A DNA stretch of 64,000 nt from Shewanella aquimarina. GTDB taxonomy: Bacteria > Pseudomonadota > Gammaproteobacteria > Enterobacterales > Shewanellaceae. The notes beneath the pieces were generated by a model, which was not told the origin of the DNA, did no database searches, and worked only from the letters and a program-made list of their open reading frames with translations. Position numbers and translations under genes: made by a program. Positions 9,262-17,484 of this stretch are shown here, in pieces (the first letter of the stretch is position 1; every line of letters begins with the position of its first letter). The stretch covers positions 215,829 to 279,828 of the forward strand of contig NZ_JAKIKY010000005.1 in the NCBI RefSeq assembly GCF_023349185.1, written 5' to 3'.

Positions 9262-9294
9262 GCTAAAGCGTTTAAATCGCGCGCGCGAGATAAC

Positions 9295-9322
9295 AAAAAG
9301 GCGACCTATGGTCGCCTTTTTT
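9295..9322. terminator. bidirectional terminator, tpm / porin
   Basis: AAAAAGGCGACC and GGTCGCCTTTTT with a TAT loop. It has A and T runs on both sides, so it can end both tpm (plus) and the porin gene (minus). Confidence 0.9.
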
Positions 9323-9346
9323 CGTCAGAGCCTGAGGCTCATCGAA

Positions 9347-10363
9347 TTAGAAGTTGTAACGAACACCAACGGTGAATACGTTGTCATCTTCCATGTCAGT
9401 CTTGATGCCGGCAGCTTTGAAGTCACCGTCGTACATAGCGTAGTGGCCGTAAACCATAGTTGATTTAGCTACCTTGTAGTCCGCACCAACAACGATAGAA
9501 GTGATGTTTACATCAGTAGTATCAGCAGTTTGGATGCCAGAACGCTTAGCGTATACACCTAGACCAGCTTCGTCTTTACCGTATTCGGCTTTCAGGTTAA
9601 CGCCGTTCAGGTTGTAGGCAACGTTTACGAAGTAAGAGTTACCTTCAAGGTTTGGCATAGCAACGCTTTCAGAGTTTTGGAATAGACCGCCAACCTTGAA
9701 GTCGCCTAGCTTAACTTGAGCCACACCACGGTATGCGTCGATACCAGAGATGCCTTTGTTGTATGCACCAGCTACATAGTAGTTTTGTGCCTTGAACTTC
9801 TTGTCACCCAGAGTCGCGCTAACTGCGTACTGGCTGTCATCAGAAGCTTGGTTATCTTCCATCAGGTAAGTTGCATTGATGGTTAATAGGTCAGCAATCT
9901 TTGGAGAGTAGTACCAGATACCGTCTGCGCTACGAGTCTGTGCGCCTACTAGACGGTCGATATCGGCGTTTGAGTTACCGAATAGGTCGATGCCACCTTC
10001 AGATTGCTTGAATACAGTGTCGTTACGGCCAACAAGGATAGTACCTGCGGCGCTCTTAAGACCTAGGTAAGTGTTACGAGCCTTGAATACGTCACTGTTT
10101 GTTGAAGTGTTTTCAACTTGGAATTCCATTTGGTAGATCACTTCGATACCGTCAGCGATCTTTTCTGTACCCTTCACACCTAGGTGAGAGAAGTTGTTCT
10201 CAAGTACAGTACCTTCTTTAGCTTCACGAGTAGTTAGACCTGTGTCAGAGTTAGTCACAGTAAGGTCTAAACGACCGTAGAAGTTAGGGCCATCGGCTAG
10301 CGCGCCGAATGAGGTCAGTGCAATAACAGATGCGACTGATGCAGAGATTAGAGATTTTTTCAT
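9347..10363 (-). CDS. Gram-negative porin (OmpC/OmpF-like)
   Basis: A 338-residue general porin: signal peptide ending ALA-DGP, N-terminal strand FYGRLDLTVT, recurrent motifs ENNFSHLGVKG and GIEVIYQMEFQVE, and a C-terminal aromatic (VGVRYNF) as needed for outer-membrane assembly. The ATG at 10363 is chosen for its GGGAG ribosome site and signal peptide; the frame extends 21 codons upstream. A paralogue with the same layout lies at 17485 on the same strand, and the two bracket the copper genes. The codon use is that of a highly expressed gene (many GTA/GGT/AAG-type codons). Likely a major diffusion pore. Confidence 0.93.
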   Translation of the reverse strand: MKKSLISASVASVIALTSFGALADGPNFYGRLDLTVTNSDTGLTTREAKEGTVLENNFSHLGVKGTEKIADGIEVIYQMEFQVENTSTNSDVFKARNTYLGLKSAAGTILVGRNDTVFKQSEGGIDLFGNSNADIDRLVGAQTRSADGIWYYSPKIADLLTINATYLMEDNQASDDSQYAVSATLGDKKFKAQNYYVAGAYNKGISGIDAYRGVAQVKLGDFKVGGLFQNSESVAMPNLEGNSYFVNVAYNLNGVNLKAEYGKDEAGLGVYAKRSGIQTADTTDVNITSIVVGADYKVAKSTMVYGHYAMYDGDFKAAGIKTDMEDDNVFTVGVRYNF

Positions 10364-10494
10364 GTTTTGTGCTCCCAAGAACTGAGTTCTTTTCCATTTT
10401 TTAATGGTTATTAACATAGTTTCCATAATTTGCTCCGAGGGTCCGTTCTCGTAACAAAGTTGGCCAGAAGTTTACAGTTTTATGGCAGTAAGAG

Positions 10495-10510
10495 TGTGGT
10501 GCAGATCAAA
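10495..10510. promoter_or_regulatory. possible CRP site upstream of porin
   Basis: TGTGG-TGCAGA-TCAAA matches the CRP consensus TGTGA-N6-TCACA at eight of ten positions, 131 bp upstream of the porin ATG. The rest of the 590-bp gap from 10364 to 10956 shows no gene; it holds the porin leader, this site and the 16-bp repeat at its right end. Confidence 0.35.
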
Positions 10511-10921
10511 TTTCTGCTTATCTAGGTTAGCTTTACGAGGAATTTGTGACAGATCTGCCTCGGGCGTTTAAAAAACAGCCAATCCTTGTAAATTTAACGT
10601 ATTGAGCATACTTCTAAAGGGGTATGCGCTCTGCTGTCGATGTAAACAAACTGTAACTTATTAAGAGGTTGCTAAAATTGTAGGTATTTTGCTTGGGAAA
10701 GCTCAAATATGTTTGGAAAGTGTGCGCTCGCGCACATAAGTTGGGATAAAAAATAGCCTGTGAGCTTGGTCTTTATGGCGGTTTGACATCTGCGTGTTAG
10801 GTGAACAAAAAGCATCGTTTCGTCGGGGAAGGCAAGACCCCGGCGGGCTGAAAGCAGAAAGCTGAAAACCTATAGGAACGGGTCTACACCTTATGCTTTG
10901 GTGAGCCGACCTTATTTGGCT

Positions 10922-10985
10922 GAGCTAGAAGTTGGCAGAGCTAGAAGTTGGCAGAGCTAGAAGTTGGTAGAGCTAGTTGTTGGCA
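10922..10985. repeat. 16-bp tandem repeat, four copies, across a stop codon
   Basis: Four head-to-tail copies of GAGCTAGAAGTTGGCA (copies 1-2 identical, copy 3 with one change, copy 4 with two) span the 3' end of the sensor kinase gene. The kinase TAG stop (10957-10959) lies in the third copy. The unit length is not a multiple of three, so gain or loss of a copy would shift the final residues. Confidence 0.9.
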
Positions 10986-12363
10986 GAAGCAGAGTGAAGC
11001 AGGTCTTGCCGTCATGGCTCTCGGCGGTGACGCTTCCGCCGTGAATATCCGCGATGGACTTGACGATGGCCAGCCCCAGGCCGTTACTGCTCCCCTCTCT
11101 TTGCCTCGCGGCTTCAACCTTATAGAAACGATCAAACAGGTGATTGACATGCTGCTTCGGGATAGGCGTGCCCTGGTTGTTCACCTTAATGCTGGTGGCC
11201 TGAGGCGTTTGTTCAATGGCAATGACGATTTCTGATCCTGGCTCGGCATGACGCACGGCATTGCCTATGAGGTTGCCCAGCGCCCTCTGCACCATTCCCT
11301 TATCGGCAATAAGCGCAGCGCTACCTTCTCTTATGATGGAGACATTTTTTTCATCGCCGAGCAGGCTCATATAATCGATGATCTTGTCTGCTTCCATATC
11401 TAGGGCAATTTCTTGTTTCTTGGGCTCAATCAGTCCATTGTCCGACTTGGCCAGCCACAACATATCATTGACCATGACGGTGAGGCGCTCTAATTCTTCC
11501 AGATTGGAATAGAGTAATTCCTGGTATTCCTCTGTGCTTCGCCCCTGACCCAACAGGACTTCATTTTGCATCGCCAGTGCCGTGAGTGGCGTTCTAAGTT
11601 CATGGGCGATATCTGCCGAGAAGTGACTAAGGCGTTTGAAACCCAGTTCGACTTCACCAATCATGTGATTGAAGCTGGCGATCAATTCTGATAATTCAAC
11701 GGGGGCTAATTCCGGCTTCAATCTCAGATGCAAACGTTCGGTTGTTATCTCGCTGATGTCTTTACTCAATCGTTGCAGTGGGCGCAGGCCGAACCTAATG
11801 GCCAGCCAGGCTGCCAGCATGGTTAACAGCCATACCAGGAGTAATGTCGACCAGAGGGTGCGGTGAAACTCGCTAAGAAACGCCAGGTGAAAGTCGATCT
11901 CGCTGGCCACCACTAACTTAGCGGTTGCCCCATTGGGAAGCGTCACCTTGAGTAAGGTGCCCCGTAGGTGCCGCTGCTGCGCCTCGATGACGACTAGCGC
12001 TGTCGCCTCGACTCGCTCTTTGGCACCTTGCTGGAGAAACTGAGAAAGATCGGATGTTTTATTACTGTAAATCAGCTGATTGTCATCGCTGTAGAGTGCA
12101 TAGAAGATGCCGTGATGGCCGACCACCGCTTGTGATAGGGCGGTATCAAGCTGATGGCTATCTTGAGCCATTGATAGGGAAGTCAGGATGCCCTTCACCG
12201 AGTTAGCGACTACATTCAATTCTTCCTCATCCTGATGCAGGAAATGCGCTTTAACTTGGGCGTCGATCATGAAGCCAAGCAATAGGAAGCAGGCGATCAA
12301 TGTGCCCCCCACTAAACTGAGCGTACGGGCTTTTAATGAGATCTTCGGATGGCTGCTAAACAT
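10957..12363 (-). CDS. copS: copper-responsive sensor histidine kinase
   Basis: A 468-residue CusS/CopS-type kinase. It has a first transmembrane helix at about 15-35, a periplasmic sensor to about 168, a second helix at about 170-190, HAMP, the phosphoacceptor H254 in SADIAHELRTPLTAL, the N box LGNLIGNAVRHA, the F box LFDRFYKV and the G2 box GLGLAIV. The ATG at 12363 follows the copR stop by one base, so the two are co-translated. The genes divergent from copR encode copper resistance, so periplasmic copper is the likely signal. The 3' end lies in a 16-bp tandem repeat. Confidence 0.88.
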   Translation of the reverse strand: MFSSHPKISLKARTLSLVGGTLIACFLLLGFMIDAQVKAHFLHQDEEELNVVANSVKGILTSLSMAQDSHQLDTALSQAVVGHHGIFYALYSDDNQLIYSNKTSDLSQFLQQGAKERVEATALVVIEAQQRHLRGTLLKVTLPNGATAKLVVASEIDFHLAFLSEFHRTLWSTLLLVWLLTMLAAWLAIRFGLRPLQRLSKDISEITTERLHLRLKPELAPVELSELIASFNHMIGEVELGFKRLSHFSADIAHELRTPLTALAMQNEVLLGQGRSTEEYQELLYSNLEELERLTVMVNDMLWLAKSDNGLIEPKKQEIALDMEADKIIDYMSLLGDEKNVSIIREGSAALIADKGMVQRALGNLIGNAVRHAEPGSEIVIAIEQTPQATSIKVNNQGTPIPKQHVNHLFDRFYKVEAARQREGSSNGLGLAIVKSIADIHGGSVTAESHDGKTCFTLLLPTTSSTNF

Positions 12364-12364
12364 G

Positions 12365-13042
12365 TCAGGCTTCCGTGTCCAGTTTGTATCCCATGCCACG
12401 CACGGTATGGATAAGTTTCATCGAGAAGGGGTCGTCAACCTTGGCCCTTAAGCGCCTGATGGCGACGTCGATCACATTGGTGTCGCTGTCGAAATTCATG
12501 TCCCATACTTGAGACGCGATAAAGGCGCGAGTGAGTACCTCTCCCTGGTGACGGACCAATAACTCAAGCAGGGAAAATTCTTTATTGGTGAGATGCAGTT
12601 TCAGTTGCTCGCGGCTGGCCCGGCGTTTGGCGATATCCAGTTTCAGGGTATCAACGGCTAGGATGTCAGACTGCAGCTGTTTGGTGCCTCTGCGCAGCAG
12701 GGTTTTTACCCGCGCCAGTAATTCGGCAAAGGCGAAGGGCTTCACCAGGTAATCGTCGGCGCCGGACCCGAGCCCGTTGATCTTGTCTTCCAGGCTGTCC
12801 TTTGCCGTCAGGAACATGACAGGGATATTCGAATTGTTGAGGCGGATTTTTTCGAGGATTTGCCATCCGTTCATGTCGGGCAGCATCACATCTAAGATTA
12901 TCAGGTCAAAGTACTCAGAGATGGCGCAGTGATAGCCGTCCAAGCCATTTCGACACAGGCTGATGGTATACCCGGCTTCTTCCAATCCCTTTTTGAGATA
13001 GTCGCCTATCTTGCTCTCGTCTTCGATCACTAATATTCGCAT
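12365..13042 (-). CDS. copR: copper-responsive response regulator (OmpR family)
   Basis: A 225-residue regulator with a receiver domain (acidic residues near the start, phosphoacceptor D51 in LILDVMLPDMNG, switch region MFLTAKDS) and an OmpR/PhoB winged helix from about 125 (LTNKEFSLLELLVRHQGEVLTR, given here as its parts LTNKEFSLLELL and GEVLTR). It ends VRGMGYKLD, typical of CusR/CopR/PcoR. It is transcribed divergently from copA over a 158-bp gap that holds an inverted repeat suited to a heavy-metal regulator. Confidence 0.9.
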   Translation of the reverse strand: MRILVIEDESKIGDYLKKGLEEAGYTISLCRNGLDGYHCAISEYFDLIILDVMLPDMNGWQILEKIRLNNSNIPVMFLTAKDSLEDKINGLGSGADDYLVKPFAFAELLARVKTLLRRGTKQLQSDILAVDTLKLDIAKRRASREQLKLHLTNKEFSLLELLVRHQGEVLTRAFIASQVWDMNFDSDTNVIDVAIRRLRAKVDDPFSMKLIHTVRGMGYKLDTEA

Positions 13043-13114
13043 TTGCCCGCAAGCCTTTAACTAGGGTTAAGCTGATTTGCCTATTTAACCATGTATTTAC
13101 TCACATAAGTTCAA

Positions 13115-13132
13115 GATTACAGCTTTGTAATC
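13115..13132. promoter_or_regulatory. candidate copper box (CopR operator)
   Basis: A perfect inverted repeat GATTACA-GCTT-TGTAATC in the gap between copR and copA. ATTACA/TGTAAT half sites resemble the cop/pco boxes bound by CopR/PcoR-type regulators. It is centred 77 bp upstream of the copA ATG and could serve both promoters. Inferred, not shown. Confidence 0.6.
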
Positions 13133-13200
13133 ATCACGTCATTTCTTGGTCAGGTACTGGCCACTATCTTTAACTTATACACCTAAAATGCGAGTCGAGT

Positions 13201-15027
13201 ATGGACATGAGAGATAGTGAGTCGTTTAGCCTCAGTCGCCGCCGTTTTGTGCAGGGGCTGATAGCTGGAACAAGCGTATTGGGCACCAGCATGCCCAGTT
13301 TTGCCATCGGGCAACCGACCGCCTATGGCACCAGAAGCCCAGATGTGTTGACGGGGACCGAGTTTGACCTGGTTATCGACCAAGGGCCGGTGAATTTTAC
13401 CGGCCAGGCCAACACAGGGATCATGATAAATGGCTCGATTCCCGCGCCGACTCTGATCTGGCGAGAAGGCGATACAATTACGCTGCGGGTGACCAACCGA
13501 TTATCGGTCCCCACGTCCGTGCACTGGCACGGCATAATTCTGCCCTATCAGATGGATGGCGTTCCCGGCCTGAGCTATGCGGGGATCACCCCAGGCCAAA
13601 CCTTTACCTATCGATTTCGGGTACAGCAGTCGGGCACCTATTGGTATCACTCACATACTGGCTTCCAGGAGATGTCGGGCATGTACGGCAGCCTGGTTAT
13701 CCTGCCCCGTGGCGGAGACGGCGTGAAGAGCGACAGGGACTTTGTGGTGCAGCTGTCGGACTGGACAGATGAAAACCCCATGGAAGTGTTTGCCAAGCTC
13801 AAGCAGCAGAGCGACTACTACAATTATGCCCAGCCAACAGTGGCTGACTTCTTCGAAGATGTATCGCGTTACGATCTGCGCACCGCAATGGCGAAGCGCG
13901 AGATGTGGAACGAGATGCGGATGAACCCGACTGACTTGGCCGACCTATCGGCGTCCACGCTCACCTATCTATGTAACGGACAGCCCCCTAATGGAAATTG
14001 GACCGGCATCTTTAAGCCGGGCGACACCGTCCGTCTGCGCTTTGTGAACGGCGCGAGCAACTCGTTTTTCGATGTTCGTATTCCCGGACTCGTGATGACG
14101 GTTATTCAGGCCGATGGACAAAATATCGAGCCGGTATCTGTGGATGAATTTCGTTTCGGCCCCGGCGAAACCTATGATGTTCTTGTCTATCCCAAGGACG
14201 ATGCCTATACCATTTTTGCCCAGTCGATGGACAGAAGCGGCTATGCCAAGGGGACGCTCGCGGTGCGCGATGGCCTGTCGGCTCCCGTTCCCACACTCGA
14301 TAAGATCCAATGGTTGACCATGGCCGACATGATGGGGGCCATGGACCACCAATCTTCTATGCAACATGGTGGCATGCAACATCAAGGGCATAGCATGTCG
14401 ATGAACCATGGCATGTCGATGAACCATGACATGTCGATGAACCATGGCATGGCGATGGATCACAGCCAGCATCAAGGCATGCATGGGCTCGCGACCCCGT
14501 CACAGCAGGTGCGTCACGCCGCCAGCGAGTATGGCCCGTCGGTGGACATGCGCGTCGATATGCCAAGAACCAGCCTGGATGACCCGGGCGCTGGACTGAG
14601 AAACAATGGTCGTAGGGTGTTGACGCTAGACGATCTGTGCGCCGTCGAAGGTGTGTTGACCGACACCGGCATGCCCGTTCGGGAGCTGGAACTTCACCTC
14701 ACAGGCAATATGGAGCGTTACACCTGGTCCTTCGACGGGCTGGAGTTTGGTAAGAGTACGCCGGTCGCCCTCAAGCGAAACGAACGTATTCGTATCATCT
14801 TACAAAACGACACCATGATGACCCACCCCATGCACCTGCACGGCATGTGGAGCGATCTCGAAGATGCCCAGGGGCAGTTAAGAGTCAGGCGTCACACGAT
14901 TCCAGTACAACCCGCTCAACGTCTTAGCTTCTTGGCGACGCCACAGGAGGTCGGGCGCTGGGCCTGGCATTGCCATCTGTTGTTCCATATGGATGCCGGC
15001 ATGTTCAGGGAGGTACTAGTGTCATGA
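13201..15027 (+). CDS. copA: periplasmic multicopper oxidase CopA
   Basis: A 608-residue CopA/PcoA-type multicopper oxidase that binds copper and probably oxidises Cu(I) in the periplasm. A twin-arginine signal (SRRRFVQGL) opens the protein. Copper motifs are HWHG (108-111), YWYHSHTGFQ (147-156), HPMHLHG near the end, and the terminal HCHLLFHMDAGM. Around residues 378-425 is a Met/His-rich segment with four near-identical SMNHGM-type units encoded by an 18-bp repeat, a typical copper-binding loop. The stop overlaps the copB ATG (ATGA). Confidence 0.95.
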   Translation: MDMRDSESFSLSRRRFVQGLIAGTSVLGTSMPSFAIGQPTAYGTRSPDVLTGTEFDLVIDQGPVNFTGQANTGIMINGSIPAPTLIWREGDTITLRVTNRLSVPTSVHWHGIILPYQMDGVPGLSYAGITPGQTFTYRFRVQQSGTYWYHSHTGFQEMSGMYGSLVILPRGGDGVKSDRDFVVQLSDWTDENPMEVFAKLKQQSDYYNYAQPTVADFFEDVSRYDLRTAMAKREMWNEMRMNPTDLADLSASTLTYLCNGQPPNGNWTGIFKPGDTVRLRFVNGASNSFFDVRIPGLVMTVIQADGQNIEPVSVDEFRFGPGETYDVLVYPKDDAYTIFAQSMDRSGYAKGTLAVRDGLSAPVPTLDKIQWLTMADMMGAMDHQSSMQHGGMQHQGHSMSMNHGMSMNHDMSMNHGMAMDHSQHQGMHGLATPSQQVRHAASEYGPSVDMRVDMPRTSLDDPGAGLRNNGRRVLTLDDLCAVEGVLTDTGMPVRELELHLTGNMERYTWSFDGLEFGKSTPVALKRNERIRIILQNDTMMTHPMHLHGMWSDLEDAQGQLRVRRHTIPVQPAQRLSFLATPQEVGRWAWHCHLLFHMDAGMFREVLVS

Positions 15028-15920
15028 AAAATCATCACCTAATCCATTCAATCACAGCCGCCTTGTGCTTGCTATCGGCTCAGGCTTTGGCGGGGAGTGG
15101 CGCCATGCCGAGCACGGAAGGCGAGGAGCAGCGTGAAGCGATGAAAGCAACTTCCATGCAGGCCATGCCAGAGATGCAGATGCAGGGCGGCGATGCACCG
15201 GCAGATAGTCGTGACCCCCATGCCTATTCAGGCGGGCACACCCTGAGTGAAGGTCCTTATGCTCTGCCTGGCTCACAACGCCTCAGGTTGGCGGATGAGG
15301 ATGCCTTTTGGGCCGTCATGGGCGATCGTCTTGAATATGATAACGATGACGATGTCGCCTTTGATCTTTCGGTATGGTACGGCGGTACCTATGACCGAGT
15401 GTGGTTAAAGTTAGAGGGAGATTATAACCAGGATGGCCTCGAGGAGACCCAGGCAGAGTTGCTCTGGGGGCATGCCATCAGCAGCTACTTCGATTTTCAG
15501 CTGGGGACACGCTTTGACTACTATGCAGATGGTCAAAACCGTCAATGGCTGGCCCTTGGCGTGCAAGGGCTCGCTCCCTACTGGTTCGAGTTGGATCTAA
15601 CGGCTTATTTGGGAGAGCAGGGCCGCAGCGCCCTGAGTCTGGAGGCAGAGTATGAGTGGCTGCTGACCCAGCGGCTGATCTTACAACCCAGAGCCGAACT
15701 GACCCTATATGGCAAGGACGATCCGCAAAACGGCATAGGCAGTGGTCTATCCGATGCCAGCCTTGGCCTCAGATTACGCTATGAGTTTTCTCGTCAATTC
15801 GCGCCTTATGTGGGTATCGAGCGCAAAGAGACATTCGGCACGACGGCTGATTATCTCGAGGCGGCCGGTGAATCGGCGGGAGACACCCGTGTGCTGGCAG
15901 GGATCCGATTTTGGTTTTAA
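15024..15920 (+). CDS. copB: outer-membrane copper resistance protein CopB
   Basis: A 298-residue CopB/PcoB-family outer-membrane protein. It has a signal peptide (cleaved near ALA-GSG), a Met-rich N-terminal segment (MKATSMQAMPEMQMQ) and then a beta-barrel part beginning at about residue 80 with alternating strands (FDLSVWYGGTYDRVWLKLEG in part), ending in an aromatic (AGIRFWF). It starts within the copA stop as ATGA, so translation is probably coupled. The N-terminal Met region likely binds copper. Confidence 0.93.
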   Translation: MKNHHLIHSITAALCLLSAQALAGSGAMPSTEGEEQREAMKATSMQAMPEMQMQGGDAPADSRDPHAYSGGHTLSEGPYALPGSQRLRLADEDAFWAVMGDRLEYDNDDDVAFDLSVWYGGTYDRVWLKLEGDYNQDGLEETQAELLWGHAISSYFDFQLGTRFDYYADGQNRQWLALGVQGLAPYWFELDLTAYLGEQGRSALSLEAEYEWLLTQRLILQPRAELTLYGKDDPQNGIGSGLSDASLGLRLRYEFSRQFAPYVGIERKETFGTTADYLEAAGESAGDTRVLAGIRFWF

Positions 15921-15952
15921 CCCTATTGGTCAAACAACAGAAGGAGTCATTC

Positions 15953-16318
15953 ATGAAAACGAGTATACAAACTTCTTTGGTCGCCGTGTCGGCGCTCTTG
16001 TTGTCATTGTCGGCGCAGGCCCATGATCCTAAGGAACATATGACAAAAGACGAGCAGCCAGACTGCAGCAGCATAATGCAAATGGATCAGAGCCAGATGC
16101 ATATGAATCAGGACCAGATGCATAAGGATCAAAGTCAGATGCATAAGGATCAAAGCCAGATGCACATGAATAAGGAAGATATGCATAAAGATCAGCATCA
16201 GATGGATATGGACGACCCCGTGATGCAGGCGTTAAGGAAAAAGTGCATGAAGGAGCAGCAGGAAAAAGACGATCACCACAAGATGGAGCAGCATGACAAG
16301 GGTCATTCACACGGGTAA
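15953..16318 (+). CDS. Met/His-rich periplasmic putative copper-binding protein
   Basis: A 121-residue exported protein. A signal peptide (cleaved near AQA-HDP) is followed by about six seven-residue repeats of the form QMHxxQx (QMHMNQD, QMHKDQS, QMHKDQS, QMHMNKE, DMHKDQH, QMDMDDP), then a charged His-rich tail (DHHKMEQHDKGHSHG). Only one Cys-containing motif per half is present. No catalytic domain. The composition, the ribosome site (GAAGGAG) and the location between copB and a cytochrome suggest a periplasmic copper chaperone or sponge. I do not know a named family. Confidence 0.8.
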   Translation: MKTSIQTSLVAVSALLLSLSAQAHDPKEHMTKDEQPDCSSIMQMDQSQMHMNQDQMHKDQSQMHKDQSQMHMNKEDMHKDQHQMDMDDPVMQALRKKCMKEQQEKDDHHKMEQHDKGHSHG

Positions 16319-16374
16319 TCGGATATCAGGTTTAGCGTCGAGGCAAACCGAATAGGCAGAGGAGAACAATAGCA

Positions 16375-16932
16375 GTGAGATTAATGGTTTATGTAAAGAC
16401 GCTAGTGGTGATAGTGCTGTTGGGCGTGGTGATTCTGGGCGGGTATCTGTACTCAGGTCTTTATCCTATAGGTGCCGATACGCCACATAACAAGTTGACC
16501 TACTGGGCCTTGGAAACCCTGAGGGAAAACTCGGTGGCGCGTGCCGCCAAGGCGATCACTGTGCCCGCCGATATAGCAACACCGTCTCGATTGTTGGCGG
16601 GTGGTCCCGATTACAACGAGATGTGTTCTGGGTGTCACCTCAGGCCGGGACGTGCACAGAGTGATTTCACTCAGGGACTCTATCCTGCGCCGCCCAATCT
16701 GACCCGTTCAGCATCCGAGAGGGAGGCGGATATTGTGCAGAGGCGGCGAGAGCACTTTTGGATCATCAAACATGGCATCAAAGCCTCTGGGATGCCGGCC
16801 TGGGGACCCACACATGATGATGAAAGGATCTGGAATATGGTGGCCTTCCTCGAGCGTTTGCCCGAGCTGACGCCAGAGCAATATCAGATCCTGACGGCCA
16901 GAGATGAGGAAGATGGCGGTGGTCATCACTGA
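16375..16932 (+). CDS. membrane-anchored monohaem cytochrome c
   Basis: A 185-residue protein with an N-terminal transmembrane helix (residues about 7-27) and one haem motif CSGCH at about 83-87. A Met in ASGMPAWG is a likely sixth ligand, and the region beginning DDERIWNMVAFLERLP is a class I cytochrome c ending. The GTG start follows a GGAGA ribosome site by about ten bases; an ATG three codons later is an alternative. It is the fourth gene of the copper operon. It may pass electrons linked to Cu(I)/Cu(II) change, but that is inference. Confidence 0.88.
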   Translation: MRLMVYVKTLVVIVLLGVVILGGYLYSGLYPIGADTPHNKLTYWALETLRENSVARAAKAITVPADIATPSRLLAGGPDYNEMCSGCHLRPGRAQSDFTQGLYPAPPNLTRSASEREADIVQRRREHFWIIKHGIKASGMPAWGPTHDDERIWNMVAFLERLPELTPEQYQILTARDEEDGGGHH

Positions 16933-17039
16933 CGTGCTATAGCAAGGTCGAGCCTTTAAGCCTGATGTTTTATGGACTGAATGCGCCAAGCAGGGTTCGA
17001 CCGACGCCTCGATCATCGAAGAGGCGATAGGAGGGTAAA

Positions 17040-17303
17040 ATGAAATTAAATGAAGCGGCATTTGCCTTTGCCTGCGCACTTGCCTTCGCCCTAGCCTGGA
17101 TAGTCTGCTCCCTCTTGGTTGTGGCCATGCCCATGATGATGTCTGACATGACGGGGCATATGTTGCATACCGACTGGCAGACTATGGGGTGGCAGCTAAC
17201 CTTCAGTGGATTTGTGCTTGGCGGCATCGTCTGGGCGCTGGTCGCCGGTCTTATAGGATGGTTAATCGCCATATTCTATAATCGGTTTTCCACGAGCGAT
17301 TGA
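17040..17303 (+). CDS. DUF5676-like small membrane protein
   Basis: An 87-residue protein with two hydrophobic segments (about 5-32 and 53-80) and a Met-rich connector (MPMMMSDMTGHMLHTDW). Such two-helix proteins (DUF5676) often occur beside metal-resistance genes. The ribosome site AGGAGGG is strong. It closes the copper operon, 107 bp after the cytochrome gene. Function unknown; the Met-rich loop hints at copper. Confidence 0.7.
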   Translation: MKLNEAAFAFACALAFALAWIVCSLLVVAMPMMMSDMTGHMLHTDWQTMGWQLTFSGFVLGGIVWALVAGLIGWLIAIFYNRFSTSD

Positions 17304-17364
17304 CGCGCCAGCAGGTCATTCGAATCTTTTGTGCGGCAACTGAGATTGAGTGGCGATTATCACT

Positions 17365-17387
17365 AAAAAAGGCGGCCAGTGGCCGCC
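17365..17387 (-). terminator. terminator between copper operon and second porin
   Basis: GGCGGCC-AGT-GGCCGCC with an A6 run on its left, so the T-run lies on the minus strand, downstream of the porin gene. On the plus strand the tail (TCTTAAT) is weak but may still help end the copper operon. Confidence 0.8.
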
Positions 17388-17484
17388 TCTTAATCAGCAG
17401 ATAACGATTTATCTAAAAATCCAGCTGTGTTCTCAAGCGTTTTTCCTGCGCTTTATCTGAGCGCATACTTGCCTGTGATTGGTA

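Noticed and set aside
13969..14484. Antisense His/Met-rich frame inside copA
   Set aside because: Created by the Met/His repeats of copA read on the other strand.
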